Positions 47,090-57,689 of a DNA stretch of 64,000 nucleotides are shown piece after piece. Origin of the DNA: Armillaria gallica. Taxonomy: Eukaryota > Basidiomycota > Agaricomycetes > Agaricales > Physalacriaceae. Where the stretch lies: the NCBI GenBank assembly GCA_037576215.1, contig JBANDB010000002.1:7254001-7318000 (forward strand). Reading direction: 5' to 3'. The first letter of the stretch is position 1. The number at the start of each line of letters is the position of its first letter. The notes beneath the pieces are model-generated. The model was not told the origin of the DNA. It was given only the letters and a program-made list of their open reading frames with translations, and ran no database searches. The position numbers and the translations under genes are program-made.

Positions 47090-47345
47090 CTCCTTCCATT
47101 GGATGATCTCCAACAGCAATTACGAAGAGTGGTCTTGGTCCTGTGCAGGACATGCTCAGCTTGGAGGTAAGCCAACCTTATATCTTGTTCTTTCCATTTT
47201 CAAGCTGACTTCTACGCTGTCACAGTGCTTCGCCTTTCAAACTCCAAACCTCTGACAGAGTCGAGGTTGACCGGCATATGCAAAGGACTCATTCTTCGTC
47301 AACGAGAGAGAGACGTGATTGCAGGGAAAGAAAGGTGTGTTTTCT
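47090..47345 (+). pseudogene. Two exons of an unidentified gene
   Basis: The segment SNYEEWSWSCAGHAQLG ends at a GTAAGC donor near 47168. After an AAG acceptor near 47203 it continues as ADFYAVTVLRLSNSKPL, ESRLTGICKGLILRQRERD and VIAGKE before a GTGTGT donor. The join keeps the frame. No further exon could be placed and the family is unknown. Confidence 0.3.
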
Positions 47346-48720
47346 TCTCTGAAATGTCAATCAATTAATATTCAATGCTGTCACGTTACATTAGGGATTC
47401 AAAATCGTCATCTAAGAACCCATGACTTCCAGAAATCATTGCCAACAACAGCAAGGGCTCAGTCATGACAGCGAAGGGGTAGTGCCAAGGAAAGACAAAG
47501 ATCGGATGCCAAAGTCACCATCGAGCCCTTAATTGAGAATGCCAACATTGTTGCTTGCCATCTCCCTTGAGCCTAACAGATGCGTTCACAAAACTGTCAT
47601 CAAAGTCTTTGATTGTCAGGACAGAGGATCCACCTTTGACCCGTGATGTGCTGCCGACTTCACCAGGACCACCAGCCTGTCAAGGAAGAGATGGAAATCG
47701 CCTAGGTTGGCGTCCTCTTCCTCCTTTGCCCAGGCGAAGAATCACCATCAATGCCACTTATCCACGCTGATGAAAGTATGCCACCGCCAAGGATTGACAA
47801 CGTGCACTCTCTTACCCACAATCGTCCAAATTGAGGCTAACTGCTTTCACACCTGTCTTCAGTGACTACCTGACAGCAGAGTGTCAATAAATTTCCTTGC
47901 ACAAGGATGGTGTGCATACCATTTATCTATGAACAGCATATACCTGTGCTGCTTGTAAAAGTCACCCCCGGTCCTGAGGTGATATGCGTGTGCATATGAT
48001 GATAGGCAGCTTCCCATTGTTGAATGTTCCATGCCATGATGTAAGAGTGAATTTTGGAGCGTAACCTCAGTGGCGTTCGACCAGTAAATCAATACTGATT
48101 TCTGCAAGGGTACCCTTCATGATGCAGGCCCAGACTCTCGATGACCTTCATGAATTTAGTCTTGCACGCGAAGGAAATATGGAAGGACCAGTCCCCATGA
48201 GAGGTATGAATGTGTTTGCCACCGAAGGTCTGGAATTTGACAGAGTATTTGTGGTTCATTCTAATTCCGAGTCCTGTGTATACAGGATTCAGTCTTTGCA
48301 ACCTGAATTCTAATTGTGGCTGTGTATATTGGTGATTCCCTGAGGATTCCCCTTTTGGCATTTCACATGCACTTTCCTGGCTTACAAATCACATCACTCC
48401 TCCTGTGCGTTCAAATCCTGGGGTTCTCATTTTCTGCAAAGATCGACTTCCTCAATCAAGGCGGGATCTCTCCTTTTTTTGGCCTCATACACTGACAGCT
48501 GCAATCGTGCCACCCAACCCTCGGCTTGCCTTCACCTAGTAGAAGTATGGTCCTTGCACCCAGGAGAACTGTTATTTTACATTGAGTCAACAGTTCTTCA
48601 TCCCACAAGCAAGCATAGGCAATGAGATGGGGACGTAGAGAGATGTTAGAGATGGTAGAGGGGGGATGGCGGATTGGCAGAGGAGAGTAAGTCTGACTCA
48701 AATCCAGTGATATTTCCAAG
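47346..48720. other. Region with scattered open frames only
   Basis: Short plus-strand frames include RGMNVFATEGLEFDRVFVVH at 48.2 kb, which has protein-like texture. No domain or splice pattern ties them together. Confidence 0.25.
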
Positions 48721-49269
48721 TTGTCTTATCTCATCTACAGACTTCTATCGAGCGGAAAAGGTCTCTCAGATTTTTGTACATTGGATTTGCATGCATCAAT
48801 CCCCAGTGCCATGAAGTGCAGTGTCCCTGTTGTGTTCTATTTTCCCAATGTCATTACTGGCAGTGCCAAGACACCAGAATCACAGATCATGACTTTACAT
48901 GTCGCACTGACAAGCTGATTTGAAGTCCCTGCGAATGATAAGAACCCTGTGAAATTATTTCAAATCAATAAGCACCCCACGGACGATGACCGTCACGAAT
49001 TTCTGAAGCAGCTTCCTCCTGATGACTTCATCAGGGATAGCACACTGCCTTCGTCCGCATACTTGCTCCTTTGCGATCCACACCCTAGGGTTGTCCATGT
49101 AGCAGCTGAAGTAATTGGTAATATCGGAGACATTGCACAGCTGCGACAGCAATACCACCTCACATTGGATGTCGGCGGTGTCCAGGTCAATGACATTCCT
49201 GGTAGGTATATGGATGCCTTTAGAGCAGAGGTATGGGCGCATCTGCCAATAGTCTCAAGATGCTTGTAA
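48721..49269 (+). pseudogene. Coding fragment interrupted by one TGA
   Basis: A single frame runs from 48721 to 49269 with only a TGA at 48916-48918. Its second part is convincing: NPVKLFQINKHPTDDDRHEF, LPPDDFIRDSTLPSSAYLLL, CDPHPRVVHVAAEVIGNIGD and QLRQQYHLTLDVGGVQ. I do not recognise the family. Confidence 0.4.
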
Positions 49270-49710
49270 AGAGTGAAGAAAGACAGCTGCGACATCCGCG
49301 TACATGGACACTCAAAGCAAAGCCGCGCTCACAGTTTGACTCAACTTTGAGCCTTGCTTCTGCACCACCATTATGGATCTCAATATCTCAATATCTCCAC
49401 TTGTTACTCGTGAATTTACTGCTGTCGTTCTCTCTGGGTTTGGTGCCGAGTATGTGGAGCATTCTGATAGCATTTTCCAGTACTGAATCTGTTGCAGGCT
49501 GATGCCTTTGACAAGTGATTATGGCAATGAACCGTGCCCGAAGGCTTTTCTACCTGTCATCAATAAGCCTGTGGTAGATTGAGTTTTTGCTTGGCTAGAA
49601 CTCTCAGGCATCAGGCGTACACAAGGCCCACTACACACAATCAGATTCTGTGTCCCATATCTCCAACAATACAAGAGCTGTGATCCAATGTTCATCCCTA
49701 CGCAATAAAG
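49270..49710. other. Spacer without a recognisable gene
   Basis: Frames on the plus strand are open but show no domain. The region may hold decayed sequence of the flanking coding fragments. Confidence 0.25.
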
Positions 49711-50169
49711 ATGGTTTCTACTGGGCTGCTCACTTGTTGTAACTCAAATGCGTCACTGAAGCAACAGAGTATGACCCACTATTATGTTCCCAGCCCGTTG
49801 CCTAGCTCGTCAAGGTCAAACTCAGCGTCAAAGCTAAATGGCTGTGGACATCAATACAGCCAAAGCCTTAGTTCAGATCTCCCACGTCCTTTGCCCATTC
49901 CACCACCATCTCATTCACAAGTACAGGCGACATCTTCAGCAACTGGACAAGTGAAAGCACCTGTTTGCAGACCCGAGTGGTCAGAGACACAGCCTACACC
50001 ATCCAGAGTAGGGTTGCAGCGCCTTCCTGCCCTGGATGATCTTCCGATGAACCCAAAGTCTTCGACACCTTCCCAACTGTCTCTATATCTCTCTACGACA
50101 CTGAACGTCTGGTCCAGAGAGACCCTGCAGCTCCCAGAGCCTGTAGCCCAGGATATTGGTGTTCGTTAG
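49711..50169 (+). CDS. Ser/Pro-rich coding fragment
   Basis: The open frame of 152 codons contains SPLPSSSRSNSASKLNGCGH, SSDLPRPLPIPPPSHSQVQA and PMNPKSSTPSQLSLYLSTTL, then stops at 50169. Low-complexity Ser/Pro sequence of this kind is common in unstructured regions of fungal regulators. It is probably part of a larger decayed gene. The start is arbitrary. Confidence 0.3.
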   Translation: MVSTGLLTCCNSNASLKQQSMTHYYVPSPLPSSSRSNSASKLNGCGHQYSQSLSSDLPRPLPIPPPSHSQVQATSSATGQVKAPVCRPEWSETQPTPSRVGLQRLPALDDLPMNPKSSTPSQLSLYLSTTLNVWSRETLQLPEPVAQDIGVR

Positions 50170-50577
50170 GGAGAGCAAAATTACTGGCAGGTCCTCCATA
50201 TTACGTTTGAAAGAAGAGTATTTAGAGCAGTGTGTAAAATTCCTTTCCTTCCTTTCAATTGTAATAACTTGATGCAATATTTTCTGAGGTTTCATATCAA
50301 CAAACTCTGGTATTCTGCTTTGCTTTTGGTCTCGAGAAGTCTTTTGTCAGAATGTTATTAAAGGCAAGATTTGGGGCTTTGGTAATGGCATTGATGGTTC
50401 CCCATACTCTGTTGTTTCCAGATCCAATGAATCATGATGAACACACACCAAATGGTCATCTATGCAGGAGATCTTCCTTGCTCAGTGAAGCACACTCGTC
50501 AAGTCTTTTTATCTACAGCTCTGAGTCATCCGAAGATGGCTTGGAAAACCCATACTCAGTAGCTTAGGGCCTTAAAT
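50170..50577. other. Spacer with one short open frame
   Basis: The plus-strand frame at 50352-50567 (ending SSESSEDGLENPYSVA) has an acidic, serine-rich tail and could be a 3' end, but nothing else supports it. Confidence 0.25.
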
Positions 50578-51655
50578 CATGTCCACTGACGAACCGTCAA
50601 TCGAATCAATTGAAGAACTTCTCGTTAATTCTCACCTGTCATTGGTGTCATCGTTCACAGAACAAGGCACTGGTTCTCAGCACGAAACCACCCAAGAAGT
50701 AGCATGGAGGAACTACAGGTGCGCATGCATGGGAGACCAAAGCTGAGGACAACGATGGCAATTGGGAAGATGGCATCTGTCTCGGGAACAGCTGTAGAAG
50801 ACCTATTTGCTCTGGGTCCTGTTGCCAGGAGGAAGATAGGTGTTGGTGTAGAATTTCTCCCCAAAGAACCTTATGTCCACCAGCCAGAGTTGCAGGGAGC
50901 ACATTGGAAATTTGGCTCTGCTCCCCAGTCACCACTTTTGTTATCCTGAAGGTTTCATTATTTCAATTGATGTTGATGCTATCAAGTAATAAGGAATCCC
51001 CAAAACTGCTTGAGGACTCGGACTTGCCACGCTGGCGATGGCCCCCCACTTTATCCAAATAGCATATTGTTCAGCGTATGCTGTCGGGTTCATTGGTAAA
51101 CATAACAGAGAGGACTTGGCCTGCAGTGGTGACGACGAAGAACATTTGCCATGGTCATCTTGTTTCCAAGATAATCTGACAGCGTGTTGTGGATGGAACA
51201 ATTTCTCCACGGGACACCATGTTGCTGCATCATATCGATGACATCAAGTGCCATGATGAAAAGGGTATCTTCGCAGCTAGAGCTATCAAGAATGAGTAAG
51301 CCTTCGAAGCACAAGAGATTGTGGCAGAAAAGACATACTATATGACTCTTTCACCTGTATGTTTTCCTCCAGCGAAAGTCTGCATTGTGAATGACATCCG
51401 GTCATAGCAAGAGCAGTGAGACTCCCTTCTCACAGACTACACAGCCTACCTCTCGAAAACGAGGCTGTCATATTTCGATCCTCTGGATTGGCACATATGA
51501 GAAGGAGTGCTCGTTGATCAGCAGAGTGTGTGCATGCTTGATGCCTTCTTCTCATCGCAGTCCTCCCATAGTCGACAGCTTGCTCACCAAAAGATGATCC
51601 GTCATCTAGAGTCAAAACTCGGTGATCCTCACAGATCCACACCTCCCGTTTGAAT
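50578..51655 (+). pseudogene. Degenerate coding region, unidentified
   Basis: A start near 50579 reads MSTDEPSIESIEELLVNSHL and continues as ETTQEVAWRNYR. Later, in another frame, come KLLEDSDLPRWRWPPTLSK, ERTWPAVVTTKNICHGHLV and SPRDTMLLHHIDDIKCHDEK. A further frame has YTAYLSKTRLSYFDPLDWHI, then a TGA at 51498-51500, then EGVLVDQQSVCMLDAFFSSQ and QKMIRHLESKLGDP. The sequence is clearly ex-coding but the family is not recognised. Confidence 0.35.
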
Positions 51656-52159
51656 GCTGGTTACTCCTGCGATATGCATGCTTCGTCAGTAGCGAGTCCT
51701 ATGATTGTAATTGCAACACTCTCTGTCAGCGCGTCATTGAGGGACTGAGGTACCGGGAAGGGGAGCGTCGTGGGGTACCAAATGGTGCCCGTCCAGCATG
51801 CGAAGGCGATGTGATTGGATATCCATACATGCATCCTCTTCATCACTCAGCACTCCTCAGCGCAGTACCATTGCCTATCCATCTTTTCGTAAACCAAGAT
51901 GACAGAAAGAGTCGTGTAAAAGCGCGACAGCTGTTGCGCGGATGAGACGCAACGCGGTAGTGTGTTCAAAGATGTACTCACCAGGTTCCCCAGGGATCAG
52001 GTAAGGTAACAAGCCACGAGCACTTGTCGCTGTCCCACCCTAGGAAAGCAAAACACTGCTCGCTGCGAGGCATCGGCCTTGTTAAAAGGGCCTGCGAAAG
52101 GAAGAAATCTTGAGGGATCGATGGAGGCTAAGAATGATCTCCATTGGAAAAGGAGACGA
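51656..52159. other. Spacer without a recognisable gene
   Basis: A plus-strand frame at 51622-51945 is open with no domain. No repeat partner was found. Confidence 0.25.
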
Positions 52160-52262
52160 CGTGTCAACTGGCAGTGAGTCGGAAGGAAAGACTCGAATTT
52201 TTTGGACAATGCACAAATCATGTGATTACTTTAGACTCGAACCAGTCTCACTGCCAGTTGAT
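52160..52262. repeat. 15-bp inverted repeat
   Basis: TCAACTGGCAGTGAG at 52160-52174 is the reverse complement of CTCACTGCCAGTTGA at 52248-52262. ACTCGAA words flank both sides. The loop is about 73 bases. It could be a small foldback remnant. Confidence 0.6.
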
Positions 52263-52362
52263 GACAATTGACCTCTGCTTCTTGCTCAAGCTTTTACAAG
52301 GAAATGGTGAAATAGCAGGACACCTGCTGAAGCAGGAAAGGAAGTGGATTGGCGATGAGTAG

Positions 52363-54326
52363 AGACTTGAGAGAGCTGCACAAGTACATACAAAGGACAG
52401 AAACTGAAAGTAGGCAGAAAATAAGTAGATAACATATTTTATATGGGAGAGGTGGGTGGGTGAGCAAAAAAAGTGATAAATTATGAGATACAGAACAACG
52501 ACGGTGATAAACGGTGGACGACGATGGTGAAACGGTGATCATGGTGATGAATGACATCAAGGTGACTCACCCTGCACCCATTTAAATGTCATCCCAAGCC
52601 TGGCATGTGCCACAGCCATAGCACCTGATTAGGAATGAAATGAGAAGCCAGTGGAGGTCACCAGGACATTAACGATGATGACGACGATGCTATGAGCCTG
52701 TGCAGAGGCCTACGAAAATGTTCCCTACCCTTGGAACCCACATTTACACTGATCAACTCGGGCAGGCAGATGAGACTGGTACAGAATGATCGAGGGCTCG
52801 CATGGTCAAAACAATTCCCATGATTTATTCTCTTGCCCCGCCTAGACCCTCCAACTTCATCTCCTCTTTGTCAGTCAGGCAGCAAGCATGTTGATAATCA
52901 GGTAGAATATGGTCAGATAGTTGGTCAGAATAAGGTACAGAATAGGTAAATATAGTAACCATAAGTAGCCGAATGAGTGGCACAGCCTCAACACTCCCAC
53001 GAATGAAGGCTACAAAATGTAAAGTAACACTGTCAAGGGTCCAGAACTCCCACAGAAATCTACACTCCCACACAAGTCCAAACTCTCACCATCCTTGGAA
53101 TGGAACCGTCATTGCCATGGCAAGATCTACAACGGTACATCAGCAATCTCCAACATTTATGGTAAGATCTGGTGAGTATAATATTTGTATGAATATTATG
53201 GGGTCTATGGAAGGGTAAGAGCCATACCAATTTTCCCCAGCAATCTTTACCATATGAACCATACATTGGCCACACAATAATGATACATTGCAAAGCAAAT
53301 TGAACTGTAACTATCTCAGAAGCAAACATGCACAGTGACATTGGGTGGGACATAAGTTGTGGTCAAGTCGAAGTGGTAGATAGTGGCACAGCAGAATAGC
53401 AACAAAAAATCTGCGAAGTTCTTTCAAACTCCGCTGGGCATGTCCATATGCATGTGATGTTGGACTTGAACTTGGAGTCTGAAATTCAATTGCACACATC
53501 AGGGACCTCCCAACACCAACACCAACATCTCCCTGTATGGCAGCAAGAACTTGTGCACTCATTCATCTACTGGGCCATAGGTCAGAAAGCAATTGAATGG
53601 TTTGGGTTTTCTCTACAAGGTTCAGGATGACATGGTGCATACTCAACACTTCCAATGAGAATACCGGACTAACCACTGAAGGAGAATCATGGGGCCTTTC
53701 AATAGCGACTCATTATGGAGACATTTACCTTCCACCTCCAAGCTATGATGAACACCACACACCCATATGGAAACCCTATTGCAGGCTTAGCATTGACCAC
53801 ATTGTGTTACCATAGATGGCATCATTGATGGAGACAATGCTATTGCGGTGTCACCATAGGTATGTGCTGAATATCCTTTGTTTCCGTTTCTTGTCTAACT
53901 TTGATTCTACAGCCTTGTAGTGTTCTCAAGATAGTGATTTGTATTCCTAGTATTCAAGTTACAAGTTACTGGGTCCGAGAGCATCTAGGATGTGTAATAG
54001 GTGTCTTCATCATGTTCATTGTACTGTAGATACTGCAGATATAGATTTACTGTTGCCAACAATGATCCCACCGATGTGAATAAATGAGTGATATGACAGC
54101 CTGCCAGCAAGCTACAGAATAGTGACAACCATATTATGGAATGTGGTAGTATGGTAAGGATGAGATGGGAAAGGTATGGCTCTTGTGGTTCATGCACTGT
54201 AGAGCTCTGGTGATAGGCAGGTACCTTGTAACACCATGCACTCATATGGCCATCTGGTTTGATATGATTACCATGGCACCATGCCTGCCAGACATTGATG
54301 AGTTTGCTGATGTAAAACATGAGTCA
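52363..54326. other. Region without a recognisable gene
   Basis: There are scattered short frames only. A GATGGTGAAACGGTGATCATGG-type purine-rich stretch lies at 52500-52550. I see no terminal repeats or domains. Confidence 0.3.
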
Positions 54327-54596
54327 TCATACCCTTGTAGTCACAAATCTGAGTGCCATGTGTGCCTGATGATCTCCCTTCATTGCATCTGCTGCATGTT
54401 GAGCCTTCTTCAAGTCATCCCACCAATCCAGCCATTGTCCCTCCTTTCCTCCACCTGGGCGAAAACAGTTCAGACAAATATGTCCAATTCTCCCACAGTT
54501 ATTGCAGGTCTCTGATCCAATCCCATCTTTATAACCACTGTTCTTGGTCATTAAAGCCATTCCTGATCCCATAGATGAAGATGACACTAGGCCCAT
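54327..54596 (-). mobile_element. Retrotransposon Gag zinc-knuckle fragment
   Basis: The 89-codon frame contains CNNCGRIGHICLNC, a C-x2-C-x4-H-x4-C zinc knuckle, followed by FRPGGGKEGQWLDWW. The knuckle plus a GGGKEGQ-W tail is typical of Gag proteins of fungal LTR retrotransposons, where it binds the packaged RNA. No protease, integrase or reverse transcriptase is seen nearby. The fragment ends next to the palindromic element at 54614. Confidence 0.6.
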
Positions 54597-54613
54597 CTTC
54601 CTGTTACAAGTCC

Positions 54614-55350
54614 AAGTTTATCACTGCTGCGATGGATCAGTAATTTCAGGAGGTCAAATACTTTGGCAGATTTTGATCCGGTTTTGGCTCTCAAATCAAG
54701 CACGGCAAATCAGGCATCAAACCCAGCAAGATTTTTAGATGTATTTAGTGTCAGTTTTACCTTCGGATTTGGGTTTGGAATACTGGTACAAAAATATACA
54801 GTTTTTGAATATGTATTTTGGCTTGCGTATTTAGGGTTGAAAACCGGCTGTTGGGATTTGGGTATCAAATCCCAAAGGCTAAATCCTCTCTCAAAGGCGA
54901 AAAGAATATCACATGGTATTTTGAGAACAAACCCCACATTTAAAATCCAATCAAAATCCAGATGCAAATACAAAGGGATTTAGATCAGGATTTGGGAGCC
55001 AAATCCTGAGAGGCACCTGCTTGAAGTCCTGGATTTGGGATGTGCGCTTTGTTCCCAAAATACCATGGGAAATCCCTGCGGTCATTGGGAAGGGATTTCA
55101 GACCCAAATCCTGACAGCCGGTTTTCAACCCCAAATACGCAAGCCAAAATACAAATGCAAAAATGGTATATTTTTGTACAAGTATTTTGGACATAAATCC
55201 AAAAATAAAACCAACACTAAATACATGTACAAATGTCGCTGGGTTTGCTGCTGGATTTTCCACGCTCATTTTGTGTGCCAAAACCAGGTCAAATCCACCA
55301 AAGTATTTGACCCCATGAAAATATGAATCCATCGCAGCAGTGTATAAGGA
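54614..55350. repeat. Large imperfect palindrome (~370 bp arms), MITE or foldback element
   Basis: The left half is an inverted copy of the right half. Outer ends read ATCACTGCTGCGATGGAT (54620) and ATCCATCGCAGCAGTG (55328). GGTCAAATACTTTGG at 54652 mirrors CCAAAGTATTTGACC at 55299. Matching inner blocks include GTATTTTGGCTTGCGTATTT, GGTTGAAAACCGGCTG and CATGGTATTTTG. Arms differ by roughly one base in seven by eye. The centre is near 54995 (AGGATTTGGGAGCCAAATCCT). Both arms encode similar short peptides on opposite strands, an effect of the symmetry. No target-site duplication was found. Confidence 0.85.
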
Positions 55351-56209
55351 TTCATCCTTATGCACTGCATTTTGATCCAGGACCCTTACTTTTAAGTTTT
55401 ACCTTAGAATCTAACATGTGCAAACAAGCACCTTTTATGGCAATTCAAAAGTAATAGAGCTGCCTGCAGCCTCGCTAATACTTTGTAATACTCACCTCTC
55501 CACACAGTACTAGTCTTAGAGGGCCATCACATTTGTGTGGCATTACCAAGTCTTATAATCTGATATACTTAATAATATATTATTGCCACTGATTAAATAA
55601 TCTAGGATCAAGACCACTTTATGATTTATGCATCAACTTCACTCACTAATCCCTTGTCTACTGCAGAACTGGTTGAAAACAATTTGTTCGTGGCTGCCAC
55701 CAGCTCTGATGTCTAATGTATAGTACTTCAGTTTTGAAGAATGGGAATTGAAAATAGGAAAAAAGAATACTGCTGTATTTCATAGATCCTAACCAAGTAC
55801 TGCATGCTACTCGTCAATGCTGGAGGTGCATAGGGCCTCTGAATATCAGGCAAAGAGGGCTAACAATAATACTAGCAGTGATACATGGCAATGCATCTTG
55901 ATAATCAGAGTAATGCCCTGAGTCTTCAAGCACTTCTCATGACTCTGTGCTCTACCTTTTACCTTAGACTGTTTCAATCACAATGTCTTAACCAGAGAAC
56001 TGAGTTCAATTCTGTAATAGGACTGATTGTATCAGCCATCCCAAACTTAAGCCTTTGTTTTCTGGTGGCTATGATACCCCTTGTGCTGGGCAAAGCTACC
56101 AAAGGTCAAGGATTCTTCAGAGTGTAGCCATCCATGATCAATTCTGCGACCATTCAGTGTGCTCCATGTTCTTTTGTCTTCATTCCCTGATTCTAAGATC
56201 TGATCAAGA
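55351..56209. other. Spacer without a recognisable gene
   Basis: AT-rich sequence with no domain. GGATTCATCCTTATGCACTG at 55348 forms a small hairpin just outside the palindromic element. Confidence 0.3.
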
Positions 56210-57540
56210 CTCACACCTTGATGTTGACCAGAGAAGATCTTGTCACATTACTGTTGCGATAGGGGATGACAGCTGTGATTTCCTGGGGTACTCGCTGGCC
56301 TACACCAAAGCCACTAGCAACTAGTGCCCAGTGAATCCATAGAGAAAGGATAGTGACAAAGTGGAACTAAATGGTTTGTGGGTTCGACGCTTCACTAAGA
56401 AACATGAGAAAAGATGTACCTCTACAGGGTGGTCGGTCCATCATTCTATTTCACTCCAGGTATTGATCAGTGCTTAAACAGCAGTGGTATTAATTGGCAA
56501 GCTGTGGTAGAGGGATCAATACAGATCACGATGGTTGAACAATCAAGATGTACATCAGAGAGAAATCAAGAACAATGGCTTGCAGGATTGGAACATTTGC
56601 ATTGGCATCCACTGCAGCACTGCGACCACCTTATTTAGGTCATTCTGTGCTAGCTCACTCAACTTCACTACACTCATGTCTTTGCCCCTTCTCATGTTCT
56701 CTTTCACACAGTCCACAAAGGTCAAGCCCAAGTGTGAGCTGTTGGGTAGAGGAATATTTCTTTGAACTGATACACAATGGTACTAGGTGACTTGTATGTC
56801 CACGTTGGTGATACCATCCTTTGTGAGGGGAACAAACACCTGGTGGTGGCACTTGTGCTCTGAGCTGTTATTGTTTAGGGTAACCTTGCTGAGGAATTAT
56901 CTACAAGAACACAATGCATGTGCTAGAATTTGAAGGTTAGCTTTGATATAAATCAGAAATTAAAATGCATACTCAAAACCGGTGATACCCATCAAGCCAG
57001 GAAATTGACCGGCGATAATACTAATGGCAGAACCGGTCATAAAACTGCCTGCCAGTGCAGGAATGAAGTCAACTATCCATCCAGGTTGAAACAGTTCAAT
57101 GCCCAAGATGATACAACCAACAATGAACACAACGGTGGTGGCTATCTTAGGACCTCCCCATTGATTGTGATGTTTTTCATTGATATATTTGATGATCTCG
57201 GATACCGTCAACATCGTGACAGTGGCTGGAGCAATTCACACATCTTTGAAGTTGCAAAGAACTAGATGGCAGTTTAATAAGCTAAGTTTAAGGCATGAAA
57301 AAAGAGGACATACACAATATATTAATACACTGACAAAAGAAGAACAGAGCCCATATTCGGGATTGAGGGTTGCAATCTATGGTCTATCAGACTCATTTTC
57401 TGGAGGATCAAAGAGTAACTCACCTGAGCATAGGACATGCTTTGCAGAACAATAACCATTCCAACAGTAAAACTGGCAATGACATCACCAGTAAGCCATC
57501 CCAAACCTAGCATCTGTTCAATTGCCAATTCTCGAAAGGA
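56210..57540 (-). pseudogene. Sulfate permease (SulP/SUL type), internally deleted
   Basis: N-terminal part: WLTGDVIASFTVGMVIVLQ, SMSYAQ, an intron near 57380-57427, IATLNPEYGLCSSFV, then after damage and a TGA (57236-57238) LTVSEIIKYINEK and FMTGSAISIIAGQFPGLMG. This is the SulP transmembrane signature. The frame ends at 56960. At 56.4-56.87 kb the C-terminal part follows: FVPLTKDGITNVDIQVT, LPNSSHLGLTFVDCVKENMR and RRGKDMSVVKLSE. At 56.2-56.35 kb SLWIHWALVASGFGVGQRVP continues the STAS domain. The middle half of the transporter is missing. Intact relatives import sulfate at the plasma membrane. Retained introns show it was copied or left as DNA, not as a processed RNA copy. Confidence 0.75.
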
Positions 57541-57689
57541 GGGAGGGGGCAGTGGAACTCACTGTATCTAGTGATCTAAGTATAGGAAACAAGCTGATGA
57601 AATAATTTACCAGCTGAACAAAAATACATGAATATGATTCAACATTAGAGAAGTGCATATGTACTCAGGTGGGCGGTTGTGACACTCTT

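Noticed and set aside
54710..55326. Two similar small proteins encoded on opposite strands
   Set aside because: The similarity is produced by the palindrome. Both frames are symmetric shadows of the inverted repeat and have no domain.
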